Of a stretch of DNA of 64,000 nt, positions 26,149 through 34,436 are shown piece by piece. Both the position numbers and the translations under genes were made by a program. Numbering within the stretch: the first letter of the stretch is position 1; every line of letters starts with the position of its first letter. The stretch is taken from assembly GCA_002411085.1 (NCBI GenBank), contig DHQK01000129.1, positions 30,950 through 94,949 on the forward strand. The letters are read 5' to 3'. The notes under the pieces were generated by a model. It saw nothing but the letters and a program-made list of their open reading frames with translations. It made no database searches and was not told the DNA's origin. Source of the DNA: Marinilabilia sp. UBA5340 (GTDB taxonomy: Bacteria; Bacteroidota; Bacteroidia; Bacteroidales; Marinilabiliaceae).

Positions 26149-27369
26149 ATGGCTTTTGATATCCAAAATATAAGAGACGATTTTCCCATTCTCGGGCAAA
26201 AGGTGAATGGTAAACCATTGGTCTATCTGGACAACGCAGCCACGACTCAAAAACCGGTGTCGGTTATTGAAGCAGAAGCCAATGTTTACCGTACCATAAA
26301 TAGTAATATTCACCGGGGGGTACATCATCTCAGCAATGTTTGTACGGAAGTTTTTGAAGACGTGCGTCAAAAGGTGAAAGACTTTATTAACGCCCCTTCG
26401 TCGGATGAGGTGATTTTTACCCGCGGTACAACCGAGTCTGTGAACCTTCTGGCAGCATCCTTTGGGGAAACTTTTCTCAATCCAGGGGATGAGATAATCC
26501 TCACGGAAATGGAGCACCACAGCAATATTGTTCCCTGGCAGTTGTTGGCACAGCGAAAAGGAGTGACAATAAAAGTTGTTCCGGTAACTGATGGGGGCGA
26601 GCTGGATATGCAGGCACTGGGCGAGATGCTGAATGAAAAGACCCGGTTGATTTCGGTTGCGCATATCAGCAATGTTATGGGAACCATCAATCCTGTGCGG
26701 GAGATTGTCGCCCTCGCTCATGCAGCAGAGATTCCTGTGATGATTGACGGTGCTCAGGCTATTCACCATGTACCGGTAGATGTTCAGGCGTTGGATTGTG
26801 ATTTTTATGTTTTCAGTGGACATAAAATGTATGCACCCACAGGTGTCGGGGTTTTTTACGGAAAACGCAAATGGCTTGAACAAATGAATCCATATCAGGG
26901 AGGAGGTGAGATGATTGATAAAGTTTCATTCTCCGGTACCACTTTCAATGATTTGCCCTATAAATTTGAGGCCGGAACACCCAATTACGCTGGAATTATT
27001 GGATTAGGGGCTGCTATTGATTATCTGAAGCAAAACCATCTGGAAGAAATATGGAATTATGAGCACCAATTGTTTGAATATGCGCTTGACAAGATGAAAT
27101 CAGTTTCCGGAATTCGTTTTGTAGGTGAGGCAGCACAACATACCAGTGTGATTTCTTTTCTCCTCGGTAATTCGCACCCTTTTGATGTAGGCACGTTACT
27201 CGACAAACTTGGGTTTGCCCTTCGCACGGGGCATCATTGTGCACAACCTCTGATGGATCGGTTTGGAATACCAGGTACTGTGCGTGCATCTTTTGCTTTT
27301 TACAATACTAAAGAAGAGGTAGATCATCTTGTCGAAGCCCTGATTCGTGTGGGAACTATGCTGGGCTGA
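26149..27369 (+). CDS. sufS: Cysteine desulfurase SufS
   Basis: SufS is the pyridoxal-phosphate enzyme that removes sulfur from cysteine and passes it as persulfide to SufE and SufBCD. The 406-residue product is of the group II (CsdA/SufS) type: YLDNAATTQKP near the N-terminus, TEMEHHSNIVPW, VMIDGAQAIHH, the PLP lysine in FSGHKMYAPTGVG, and the active cysteine in RTGHHCAQPLMDRFG. A TTG at 26137 is in frame, but the ATG at 26149 is preferred. It follows sufD by 79 bases, across a stable hairpin. Confidence 0.96.
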   Translation: MAFDIQNIRDDFPILGQKVNGKPLVYLDNAATTQKPVSVIEAEANVYRTINSNIHRGVHHLSNVCTEVFEDVRQKVKDFINAPSSDEVIFTRGTTESVNLLAASFGETFLNPGDEIILTEMEHHSNIVPWQLLAQRKGVTIKVVPVTDGGELDMQALGEMLNEKTRLISVAHISNVMGTINPVREIVALAHAAEIPVMIDGAQAIHHVPVDVQALDCDFYVFSGHKMYAPTGVGVFYGKRKWLEQMNPYQGGGEMIDKVSFSGTTFNDLPYKFEAGTPNYAGIIGLGAAIDYLKQNHLEEIWNYEHQLFEYALDKMKSVSGIRFVGEAAQHTSVISFLLGNSHPFDVGTLLDKLGFALRTGHHCAQPLMDRFGIPGTVRASFAFYNTKEEVDHLVEALIRVGTMLG

Positions 27370-27393
27370 AGTGTTCTTATTTTTTGAAGTTGC

Positions 27394-27401
27394 TATCTTT
27401 G
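27394..27401 (+). promoter_or_regulatory. Candidate -7 element before sufE
   Basis: TATCTTTG is a perfect -7 match 14 bases before the sufE ATG. No TTTG is found 19-20 bases upstream, so this may be a weak secondary promoter within the suf operon. Confidence 0.35.
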
Positions 27402-27414
27402 CAAAAAAAATACC

Positions 27415-27837
27415 ATGACCATAAAAGAAAAACAAGAAGAAGTAATAGAAGAATTTTCTGCTTTTGATGACTGGATGGATAAATATTCGCTGCTGATTGA
27501 GTTGGGCAATGAATTGGATTCATTTGATGAAGCTTATCGCCAGGAGCAAAATCTGATAGATGGTTGTCAGTCAAAAGTTTGGCTGCACGCCGAGCTGAAG
27601 GATGGAAAGATTGACTTTCAGGGAGACAGCGATGCCATCATTGTAAAGGGGATAGTCGCCCTGCTCTTGCGTGTGCTTTCAGGGCATACTCCTGATGAGA
27701 TTCTTGAGAATGACCTTTTCTTTATTGATGAAATTGGATTGAAAGAACACTTGTCGCCTACCCGGAGTAATGGGCTTGTGGCTATGGTGAAACAGATGAA
27801 GGCCTATGCCCTGGCATTTAAAGCCAAGCAGGGATAA
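27415..27837 (+). CDS. sufE: Sulfur acceptor protein SufE
   Basis: SufE takes the persulfide sulfur from SufS and hands it to SufB. The 140-residue protein is of normal length. The active cysteine is C51 in LIDGCQSKVWLHAE, followed by GDSDAIIVKGIVALLLRVLSG, a typical SufE core. The N-terminus, EEFSAFDDWMDKY, also fits. It starts 45 bases after sufS and has a perfect -7 element immediately upstream. Confidence 0.96.
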   Translation: MTIKEKQEEVIEEFSAFDDWMDKYSLLIELGNELDSFDEAYRQEQNLIDGCQSKVWLHAELKDGKIDFQGDSDAIIVKGIVALLLRVLSGHTPDEILENDLFFIDEIGLKEHLSPTRSNGLVAMVKQMKAYALAFKAKQG

Positions 27838-27891
27838 TTGATTTTGAACCACTGCTGATGTGAGTTTGTTGGTTGATAAAAAGAGACGCTT

Positions 27892-28209
27892 ATGAGTTCA
27901 GAGTTTTTGAATGTGGAGACGGACATTGTAAAAGTACTGAAAAGTATTTTTGATCCCGAAATACCGGTGAATATTTACGATCTGGGGCTGATTTACGAGA
28001 TAGAGGTACGGGAAGCCGGGAAGGTTAGAGTCGTGATGACGCTTACATCACCCAACTGCCCTGTGGCTGAATCCTTGCCGGAAGAAGTGTATGAGAAAGT
28101 GTTATCTGTTGAGGGTGTTAAGGAGGTAGAACTGAATCTCACTTTCGATCCACCATGGTCAAAAGATATGCTTTCCGAGGAAGCACTTTTGGAACTAGGA
28201 CTTTTGTAA
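27892..28209 (+). CDS. SufT-like DUF59 (MIP18-family) Fe-S maturation protein
   Basis: This 105-residue DUF59 protein resembles SufT and the C-terminal part of PaaD. Such proteins help place clusters into client proteins. Motifs include DPEIPVNIYDLGLIYEI, VVMTLTSPNCPVAESLPEEV with the conserved cysteine, and the family end FDPPWSKDMLSEEALLELG. In Bacteroidota a gene of this type often sits with suf genes, as here. It lies 54 bases after sufE and 12 before queG, consistent with one operon. Its exact client is not shown by the sequence. Confidence 0.9.
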   Translation: MSSEFLNVETDIVKVLKSIFDPEIPVNIYDLGLIYEIEVREAGKVRVVMTLTSPNCPVAESLPEEVYEKVLSVEGVKEVELNLTFDPPWSKDMLSEEALLELGLL

Positions 28210-28221
28210 GTCACTTTAGCT

Positions 28222-29160
28222 ATGGATTTAATAGCTGAGCATCGTGGTAAACTTATTCGTCAAAAAGCATTGGAGCTTGGATTTGATGAGGTGGGCTTTG
28301 TAAATGCCGGATTTTTGGATAAAGAATCTGTCTTTTATCAAGAGTGGCTGCAGCAGGGCTTTCATGCAGGAATGGATTACATGGGCCGGAACATTGAGAA
28401 ACGAGAAGACCCACGCCTCCTGGTTGAGGGAGCAAAGTCTATTGTTGTGGTGCTTCAAAACTATACCCCGGCACGAGATGTGGATACGGCTGCATCTTTC
28501 AAGATTTCCAAATATGCTTACGGGCGTGATTACCATAAGGTATTAAAAGGCCGATTCAAAAAATTGATGTCTTACATACAAAGTGAAGTGGCTGCTGATG
28601 CAGATGGTCGGTTTTTTGTGGATTCAGCTCCCGTTTCTGAACGATCTCTTGCTGTTCGCGCAGGACTCGGATGGCGGGGGAAAAACACCAACCTTATTCA
28701 TCCACGTTTGGGTTCTTTTGTTTTCATTGGCGAAATGATTCTGAATATAGAACTTCCTTCCGGCTCCCCGTTGAAGGAAGCCTGTGGTGGGTGTACCCGT
28801 TGTTTGGATGCTTGTCCTACCGGAGCGTTGGTTGCTCCCTATAAACTGGATGCCAATAAATGTATCTCTTATCTGACCATTGAAAATAAAGGGGAGATCT
28901 CCGATGAGTTTGCCGGACAAATGGACGGTTGGATCTTTGGTTGTGATGTTTGTCAGGATGTGTGTCCCTGGAACTGGAAAGCCAGACCCAATAAAGTACC
29001 TGACTTTAAGCTTCGGCAGGAGTTTAAAGAAATGACTGATGGACAATGGCTCTCGCTGGACGAGGAAGCTTTCGATGAACTCTCCAAAGGAAGTCCCATA
29101 CGCAGATCCGGTTACGAGGGCATTAAACGGAATCTTAGCTTTGTTTCCAGGAAAACTTAA
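28222..29160 (+). CDS. queG: Epoxyqueuosine reductase QueG
   Basis: QueG carries out the last step of queuosine synthesis, reducing epoxyqueuosine to queuosine in tRNA; it uses cobalamin and two [4Fe-4S] clusters. The 312-residue protein shows the N-terminal catalytic domain (YMGRNIEKREDPRLLVEGAKS, YGRDYHKVLKGR, SAPVSERSLAVRAGLGWRGKN). Two ferredoxin-like cysteine groups follow, CGGCTRCLDACPTGAL with a further C in DANKCISY, and FGCDVCQDVCPWN. It is somewhat shorter than forms with a C-terminal HEAT extension. It begins 12 bases after the DUF59 gene, so an Fe-S client enzyme is expressed together with the Fe-S assembly machine. Confidence 0.96.
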   Translation: MDLIAEHRGKLIRQKALELGFDEVGFVNAGFLDKESVFYQEWLQQGFHAGMDYMGRNIEKREDPRLLVEGAKSIVVVLQNYTPARDVDTAASFKISKYAYGRDYHKVLKGRFKKLMSYIQSEVAADADGRFFVDSAPVSERSLAVRAGLGWRGKNTNLIHPRLGSFVFIGEMILNIELPSGSPLKEACGGCTRCLDACPTGALVAPYKLDANKCISYLTIENKGEISDEFAGQMDGWIFGCDVCQDVCPWNWKARPNKVPDFKLRQEFKEMTDGQWLSLDEEAFDELSKGSPIRRSGYEGIKRNLSFVSRKT

Positions 29161-29174
29161 AACCTTATTCTCTG

Positions 29175-29582
29175 CTATTCGCTGGACGAAATCGTTACCA
29201 CCACGCGTCGTTCCTTCCGGGGGCCGTCAAATTCACAAAGAAAAATGTTCTGCCAGGTGGAAAGCCCCATTACTCCATTAACTATGGGAATCGTTTCTGA
29301 AGGTCCTGTAAAGCCTGCTTTCAAATGTGAATCTCCGTTGTTGTCCTGAGCGTCATGCTGCCATACCCCGTGAGGAATCATGTTTTTCAACCAGTTTAGT
29401 ACATCTGTTTGAACTGAATCGTCCCAGTTTTCCTGTATCATGATTCCCGCCGTAGCTCCCTGTACATAAATATTCACCATTCCGGTTTGTACTTTCGCCC
29501 GGGAAACAGTTTTTGCTACTTCGCTGGTGATGTCTACCAATTGTTCGCGTTTGTTGGTTTTGAAAGTTATTGTCTGTTGCAT
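29175..29582 (-). CDS. YjbQ/UPF0047-family protein
   Basis: The 135-residue protein belongs to the YjbQ (UPF0047) family, small beta-rich trimers for which thiamine phosphate synthase activity has been reported in E. coli. Typical segments are VDITSEVAKTVS near the N-terminus, GMVNIYVQGATAGIMIQEN, and the C-terminal MGLSTWQNIFLCEFDGPRKERRVVVTI. The histidines seen in the family lie in GVWQHDAQDNNGDSHLKAGF. The longer frame starting at 29621 is not family-like; MQQTITFKT at 29582 is preferred. It is convergent with queG, 14 bases away, with no room for a separate terminator. Confidence 0.9.
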   Translation of the reverse strand: MQQTITFKTNKREQLVDITSEVAKTVSRAKVQTGMVNIYVQGATAGIMIQENWDDSVQTDVLNWLKNMIPHGVWQHDAQDNNGDSHLKAGFTGPSETIPIVNGVMGLSTWQNIFLCEFDGPRKERRVVVTISSSE

Positions 29583-29951
29583 ATTTCTGTATTGTGGAGT
29601 TAGGGAAACACATTGTGGCAAAAGTAAAAAATTGATTGAGGCAATGAAAATTTGATTTCTGATCGCCGTGCAATGATTAAGTACGTGAAAGCAAGAAATA
29701 TTTTTTTGGCCTGATTATTTCATGGCTTTTTCGAAAAAGGTTTAAATGCCTGGAAGCACAAGACGCAATAACCAAGCTTGGAGTGAGGGAATAATGATTT
29801 ATTTTTGTCCAATTTTATTGAGGATGCCACTATTTCGCTGGTAGTTGAATATCGTAAACGGATATTCAGGAATTAAAAATGGTAGAGAATGGTCTGGAAA
29901 TTGTATGTTATTTTTTGTTTGTTTTTCAAAAAATAACTAAATTTAGAGGTT
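29583..29951. other. Divergent intergenic region, 369 bases
   Basis: AT-rich DNA between the YjbQ-family gene and the hydrolase. A candidate promoter for the hydrolase (29914-29945) is present. I see no RNA gene, repeat or coding frame in the rest. Confidence 0.45.
29914..29945 (+). promoter_or_regulatory. Candidate promoter of the hydrolase-GSCFA pair
   Basis: TTTG (29914-29917) and TAAATTTA (29938-29945; one base off TAnnTTTG) with a 20-base spacer. Transcription would begin near 29952, which would make the first ATG nearly leaderless and favours the ATG at 30033. Confidence 0.45.
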
Positions 29952-30884
29952 ATGAATATTTCCCGTAATGTTGACAATATGTTGTTTAATGCTATGTTTG
30001 CACCCGTTTTGACAGAAGAGAAGAAGCGTATCATGCAGAGTAAGGAGTTTAATCTGGTGGCAGGAGACGGGAATTTCCTGATTGGGCGTGTGTGGGCACC
30101 TGAAGGCAGACCTCATGCCGTTGTTTGCATTGTGCATGGGATTGGGGAACATTCAGGTCGCTATAACCTGTGGGCCAAAAGGTTTTGTGAACAAGGCTTT
30201 CTGGTTTACTCGGTAGATCTCAGAGGGCATGGACTTTCCGAAGGGCGACGCGGGCATGTTGACCACTTAAATAACTATCTGGATGATATCAGTAGTCTGA
30301 TCCGTTTGGTTAAGCACAACTGGGATGAGTTACCTGTATTCTTATACGGACACAGTATGGGGGGAAGTCTCGTTCTCAATTATTTGCTCCGCAAACGGCA
30401 GGATTTTGCGGGTGCTGTAATTACCTCTCCCTGGCTGAAACTTGTGAATCCTCCATCCGCTTTTGTTTGTAAAGCTGCAGCAATGCTGAATCACTTTTTC
30501 CCTAAGATGGTTTTTGGTACAGGAATCAAAGCCAGTCAGCTGAGTTCTGATGTAGAAAAGCAAAAATCCAGTAGTGAGGATAAGTTAATGCACCATAAAA
30601 TTTCTGTTCGGCTTTTCAATGAACTGAACGCTGCAAATGATTTTGTGTTGCAACGAGCTTCCCGGTTTGTGATTCCTATGTTTTTTGCGCATGGTTCAGC
30701 CGATAGTTTGACTGACTTTAGTACCACCCGCGATCTGGCAGATAAAATAGGGGGCAATGCCAGTTTTTATGGTGCCCGAAATATGCGTCATGAATTACAC
30801 TTTGAGCCGGTGGCCGATGATTTATTTTTCTTTTTGAATTCCTGGATGTCCGATATTATTAAACTGGATGCTGATGCAGACTGA
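29952..30884 (+). CDS. Alpha/beta hydrolase, monoacylglycerol lipase-like
   Basis: The protein is a serine hydrolase of the lysophospholipase/monoacylglycerol lipase (Hydrolase_4) group. Motifs are the oxyanion strand VVCIVHGIGEHSGRY, DLRGHGLSEGRRGHV, the nucleophile elbow GHSMGG, and the aspartate and histidine expected near HGSADSLTD and NMRHELHFE. No signal peptide is seen, so it is probably cytosolic, acting on acylglycerols or similar esters; the real substrate is unknown. The longest frame gives 310 residues. A start at 30033 (MQSKEFNLVAGDGN, 283 residues) fits the family better and has a purine-rich stretch upstream. Its end overlaps the GSCFA gene by 17 bases. Confidence 0.87.
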   Translation: MNISRNVDNMLFNAMFAPVLTEEKKRIMQSKEFNLVAGDGNFLIGRVWAPEGRPHAVVCIVHGIGEHSGRYNLWAKRFCEQGFLVYSVDLRGHGLSEGRRGHVDHLNNYLDDISSLIRLVKHNWDELPVFLYGHSMGGSLVLNYLLRKRQDFAGAVITSPWLKLVNPPSAFVCKAAAMLNHFFPKMVFGTGIKASQLSSDVEKQKSSSEDKLMHHKISVRLFNELNAANDFVLQRASRFVIPMFFAHGSADSLTDFSTTRDLADKIGGNASFYGARNMRHELHFEPVADDLFFFLNSWMSDIIKLDADAD

Positions 30885-31872
30885 TTTCAGAACTATTGTC
30901 AAAATCGATAAATTTGATTTTTCTGTTGATGTCAGCTCGGAGGTTTTGCTTCTGGGCTCTTGTTTTTCTGATAACATTGGTTCCCGGTTTGTCGAATCCC
31001 GTATCAGGGCCTTAGTCAATCCTTTTGGTGTGGTTTACAATCCCCTTTCAATACAGCGACTGCTGAGTCGTACAATGAAAAGAGAACTCTGCGAAGAGGA
31101 TGAATTGGTTTTCCATAATAATCGCTGGCATCATTTCGATTTTCATGGGATGTTCAGCGGGAATGATAAAGTTGAGGTGTGCGAAAAGATAAATCATGCA
31201 ATTGAATCCACCCACCAGTTTTTGAAAAAAAGCGGATTGCTGATCGTTACTTTTGGATCTTCTTTTGTTTATGAACGAACGGATACCTCCTGTGTGGTTG
31301 CCAATTGTCATAAATTTCCAAACGACTTCTTTTCACGGTATCGGTTAGAACCGGATGAAATCACGTCTGTGTATAAGGATTTGATTGTCGCCTTAAGAGT
31401 TTTTAATCCGGGTTTGAAGATTGTGTTTACAGTTAGCCCGGTCAGACACTGGAAAGATGGTGCACACGGTAATCAGCTTAATAAATCGGTTTTGTTTCTG
31501 GCTGTCGATAAACTTGTTGAGTGGTTTGATGGTGTTAGTTATTTTCCGGCTTATGAAATAGTGATGGATGAACTGCGGGATTACCGGTTTTATGATTCCG
31601 GGATGTTTAATCCATCCGATCAGGCCGTTGATTATATCTGGCAACGGTTTGTGGAGGTTCTTTTTACACAGGAAGCGCGGAGTTTTGTTGCTCAGGTTTC
31701 AAAAATTGTCAGGGCCAGAAATCACTGCTTCAAAGATGCGATGAAAGAAGAAAAAATTCTTTTTTTTCAAAAATCCCTTGAGCTTATCCGGAATCTAAAA
31801 CTTCAATTCCCGGAGGCAAACCTTTCTTCTGATCACGATTATTTCCAGATGTCGTTGGCTGATGTTGAATGA
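30868..31872 (+). CDS. GSCFA-domain protein
   Basis: The 334-residue product belongs to the GSCFA family, named for its N-terminal motif, here LLLGSCFSDNIG (S replaces the final A). Further family-like parts are NPFGVVYNPLSI, WHHFDFHGMFSG, LIVTFGSSFVYE and TVSPVRHWKDGAHGNQLNKS, which looks like a GDSL/SGNH-type hydrolase layout with the S of GSCF and the late H as possible catalytic residues. The function of the family is unknown. It overlaps the upstream hydrolase by 17 bases and is surely co-translated; an ATG at 30874 is an alternative start. A 626-base gap follows. Confidence 0.88.
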   Translation: MLMQTDFRTIVKIDKFDFSVDVSSEVLLLGSCFSDNIGSRFVESRIRALVNPFGVVYNPLSIQRLLSRTMKRELCEEDELVFHNNRWHHFDFHGMFSGNDKVEVCEKINHAIESTHQFLKKSGLLIVTFGSSFVYERTDTSCVVANCHKFPNDFFSRYRLEPDEITSVYKDLIVALRVFNPGLKIVFTVSPVRHWKDGAHGNQLNKSVLFLAVDKLVEWFDGVSYFPAYEIVMDELRDYRFYDSGMFNPSDQAVDYIWQRFVEVLFTQEARSFVAQVSKIVRARNHCFKDAMKEEKILFFQKSLELIRNLKLQFPEANLSSDHDYFQMSLADVE

Positions 31873-31979
31873 TAGTTGCTTCTGTTCAGAGAGTTACTTT
31901 TTGTATTGATGATTCAATTCTCTCACTTTGTATTGACAGCTAAAATCAAATCACGCTAGTTAAAAAAGATTAAAAACTG

Positions 31980-32010
31980 TTTTTAATTCTTAGAAAAAAT
32001 CTTATCTTTA
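31980..32010 (+). promoter_or_regulatory. Candidate promoter of the glycogen operon (long leader)
   Basis: TTTT (31980-31983) and TATCTTTA (32003-32010) with a 19-base spacer, each one base off the Bacteroidota consensus. It is the only consensus-like pair I found in the 626-base gap. Confidence 0.35.
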
Positions 32011-32216
32011 ATACCATCGAAAAAGGAATTCTTTTTTCTGCGGAAGAAAATAAAACAGGGCATTTTAGTATTTCTTCATTCGTGCAAAATTTTCTTTAGT
32101 TATTGGATCTATTAGCATTAAGCGGGCTCTGGATGAATTTTGGACTGCTCTTTTGAGATTGAGGCACTCCGAAAATTGTTGTGGCTGCTATACGATTCAT
32201 GTGCTTTTTATCTGAT

Positions 32217-32286
32217 TTGCATTGAAAGAACTGCATTCGGACTGACATCTTATTCTCTGTCGGTTCTTGAATGCAACTGAAGTCGG
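32217..32286 (+). promoter_or_regulatory. Structured leader element with alternative stems
   Basis: TTGCATT (32217-32223) pairs with AATGCAA (32280-32286), and AAGAAC (32226-32231) with GTTCTT (32273-32278), giving a 13-bp interrupted stem. The same 3' strand can instead pair as TGCATTC (32232-32238) with GAATGCA (32279-32285), closing an inner CTGACA/TGTCGG hairpin. The two folds exclude each other. The function is unknown. Confidence 0.4.
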
Positions 32287-32498
32287 AAACTGATGCTTAA
32301 GAGTTTCAGAATGGGTTTGTTTTATCTGTTTTGAAGAATCCGGACATAGATCACGACTGTTTTTTGATTTTTTAATAGTTGCCTGTAATAAGGTGCTTTA
32401 AACCAAATTATCCCATTGATTTTTGGAGACTTTCTGTCTAAATTGAAAGAGCAATTTACGATAATGATATTGATAAACTAACCTAAAAATTATTATAT

Positions 32499-34436
32499 AT
32501 GGCCTATTACCAACTGGAAAAGGATCGGCTGGTGAATCTTGAGTATTCTCTTTATCGGGAAATACTAAGAACAAACCGGGCTGGTTCCTATTGCAGTACC
32601 ACTATTATTGGTTGCAATACACGAAAATACCACGGACTTTTGGTCTGCCCACTCAAAGAATTGGACGGAGATCATTTTGTTTTACTGTCATCTCTGGATG
32701 TTTCTGTTGAACAGCATGAACAGGTATTCAACCTGGGGATTCATAAATACCAGGGTAGTCATTATGATCCTAAAGGGCACAAATATCTGACAAATCTTGA
32801 AATCGATGATATTCCTAAGCGTTTTTACCGTGTTGGAGGGGTTATCTTATCCACAGAGATGGTGCTTGTGGAGAAAGAAGAACAGTTGCTTTTCAAAGTG
32901 ACCCTGGAGGATGCTCATTCTCCCACGAAAGTTCGTTTTAAGCCTTTTCTGGCCTTTCGCAATGTTCACGAATTAACCTTTCAAAACATGAACGCAAACA
33001 CCCGTTTTAAAGAGGTGGATAATGGGATTTCGGTAAAAATGTATGAAGGCTTTCCTTCACTGTTCTTGCAATCAAGTAAGCCAACAGAATTTATCCCTGT
33101 TCCCGACTGGTATCTGGGAGTGGAGTATATAAAGGAACAGCACCGGGGATATCCCTTTAAGGAGGATTTGTTTGTGCCGGGATACTTTGAAACTGAAATA
33201 AAGAAGGGCGAAAGTATCGTGATGTCAGCCAGTACTTCCCAGATTAAATCGAAAGGGTTGAAAGCCAAGTTTACCCGGGAGAAGAGTAAGCGAATTCCCC
33301 GTGATAGCATGATTAATAACCTTTTGAACTCAGGTCAGCAGTTTTTATTGTCTAAAGGAAAAAACACCCGGCTGATGGCTGGTTATCACTGGTACAAGGA
33401 GAGACAGCGGGACGCTTTGCTTGCATTGCCTGGACTCTCCTGCTATCAGGAAGACAAGGAGGTTTATAAAAGTATTCTGGAATATATTTCAGAAGTGATC
33501 GAGGAAAAGTATCTGGCAAAGAATGAAAGTCTTACGAGTCCTGATATTGATGTTCCTCTCTGGTTTTTCTGGACTGTGAGGCAGTGTAAAACAAACTGTA
33601 GCCCTCCCGAGGTCTGGAAGAAGTATAAAAAGATGATGCAAGCGGTACTGGATCATTATTCTCAGGTGAATACCCAATACCTGAGAATGGAACCCAATGG
33701 CTTGTTGTATGCGAAAAAAGAGGGAGTTCCCCTCACCTGGATGGAAGCAATTGTGGACGGGGATCCCGTTACCTGGCGCCCAGGACTGACAGTTGAGTTG
33801 AATGCGTTGTGGTATAACGCGTTATCTTTTTTTGTTTTTCTGGCAAATGAAGCGAAAGAGCCTGATCTGGCTGCTCCTTATGCCCAGCTTGCCGAAAAGG
33901 TCAATGCTGCTTTCCTGGAAACCTTTTGGAATCAGGACGAGGAGTATTTATTTGATTATGTGGATGGAGAATACAAAGATACCTCCATACGACCCAATCA
34001 AATTATTGCTGCTGCCCTTCCTTATTCTCCGTTGGATATAGAACAGCGTAAGGCTATTGTGGATGTGGTGAAAAAAGAACTATTGACCCCCAGAGGGTTG
34101 CGTACTCTTTCCCCTCAGGATCCAAAATACAAAGGGGTGTATGAAGGCAATGAGCAGGAACGTGATCAATCGCTTCACCAGGGAACCGTTTTCCCTTGGC
34201 TGGCATCTTTTTTTGCTGAAGCTTATCTTGATATTCATAAACAGGGAGGTCTCTCATTTGTGAAACGGATGCTGGAGGGTTTTGAAGAGGAAATGGGAAA
34301 CCATTGTGTAGGCACTATCTCGGAATGTTTCAACGGCAATCCTCCACATGCGGGAAAAGGAGCTGTCTCAATGGCATGGAATGTTGGTGGAGTACTCAAT
34401 ATTATTAATCTAATTGAAAAATACAGTAACCTATGA
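32499..34436 (+). CDS. Glycogen debranching enzyme (amylo-alpha-1,6-glucosidase, GH133-like)
   Basis: The 645-residue protein is of the prokaryotic amylo-1,6-glucosidase type (GDE_N_bis plus GDE_C). It removes alpha-1,6 branch stubs from glycogen. Residues 1-about 230 form the N-terminal beta domain (EILRTNRAGSYCSTTIIGCNTRKYHGLLV). The remainder is an (alpha/alpha)6 barrel with SRGSYH-like AGYHWYKERQRDALLALPGL, VTWRPGLTVELNALWYNAL, IRPNQIIAAALPYSPL and EGNEQERDQSLHQGTVFPW, the expected catalytic region. There is no signal peptide, so it acts on intracellular glycogen. It opens a four-gene glycogen run and overlaps the next gene by 4 bases (ATGA). Confidence 0.92.
   Translation: MAYYQLEKDRLVNLEYSLYREILRTNRAGSYCSTTIIGCNTRKYHGLLVCPLKELDGDHFVLLSSLDVSVEQHEQVFNLGIHKYQGSHYDPKGHKYLTNLEIDDIPKRFYRVGGVILSTEMVLVEKEEQLLFKVTLEDAHSPTKVRFKPFLAFRNVHELTFQNMNANTRFKEVDNGISVKMYEGFPSLFLQSSKPTEFIPVPDWYLGVEYIKEQHRGYPFKEDLFVPGYFETEIKKGESIVMSASTSQIKSKGLKAKFTREKSKRIPRDSMINNLLNSGQQFLLSKGKNTRLMAGYHWYKERQRDALLALPGLSCYQEDKEVYKSILEYISEVIEEKYLAKNESLTSPDIDVPLWFFWTVRQCKTNCSPPEVWKKYKKMMQAVLDHYSQVNTQYLRMEPNGLLYAKKEGVPLTWMEAIVDGDPVTWRPGLTVELNALWYNALSFFVFLANEAKEPDLAAPYAQLAEKVNAAFLETFWNQDEEYLFDYVDGEYKDTSIRPNQIIAAALPYSPLDIEQRKAIVDVVKKELLTPRGLRTLSPQDPKYKGVYEGNEQERDQSLHQGTVFPWLASFFAEAYLDIHKQGGLSFVKRMLEGFEEEMGNHCVGTISECFNGNPPHAGKGAVSMAWNVGGVLNIINLIEKYSNL

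Larger units (their letters stand above)
31873..32498 (+). other. 626-base gene-free region ahead of the glycogen operon
   Basis: No coding frame of substance is present on either strand. It holds an AT-rich hairpin near 31970-31990 (ATTAAAAA/TTTTTAAT), which may end the GSCFA unit, a candidate promoter element at 31980-32010, a long stem-loop at 32217-32286, and otherwise unassigned sequence. If the promoter is used, the glycogen operon has a leader of about 480 bases. Confidence 0.5.

Noticed and set aside
25945..26883. 312-codon open frame on the minus strand
   Set aside because: It lies antisense over sufD and sufS, whose motifs are complete; composition is typical of a shadow frame (His/Asn-rich, no domain).
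32029..32050. GAAAAAG/CTTTTTTC hairpin as terminator of a small RNA
   Set aside because: Low-GC stem with a bulge and no clear promoter for such an RNA.
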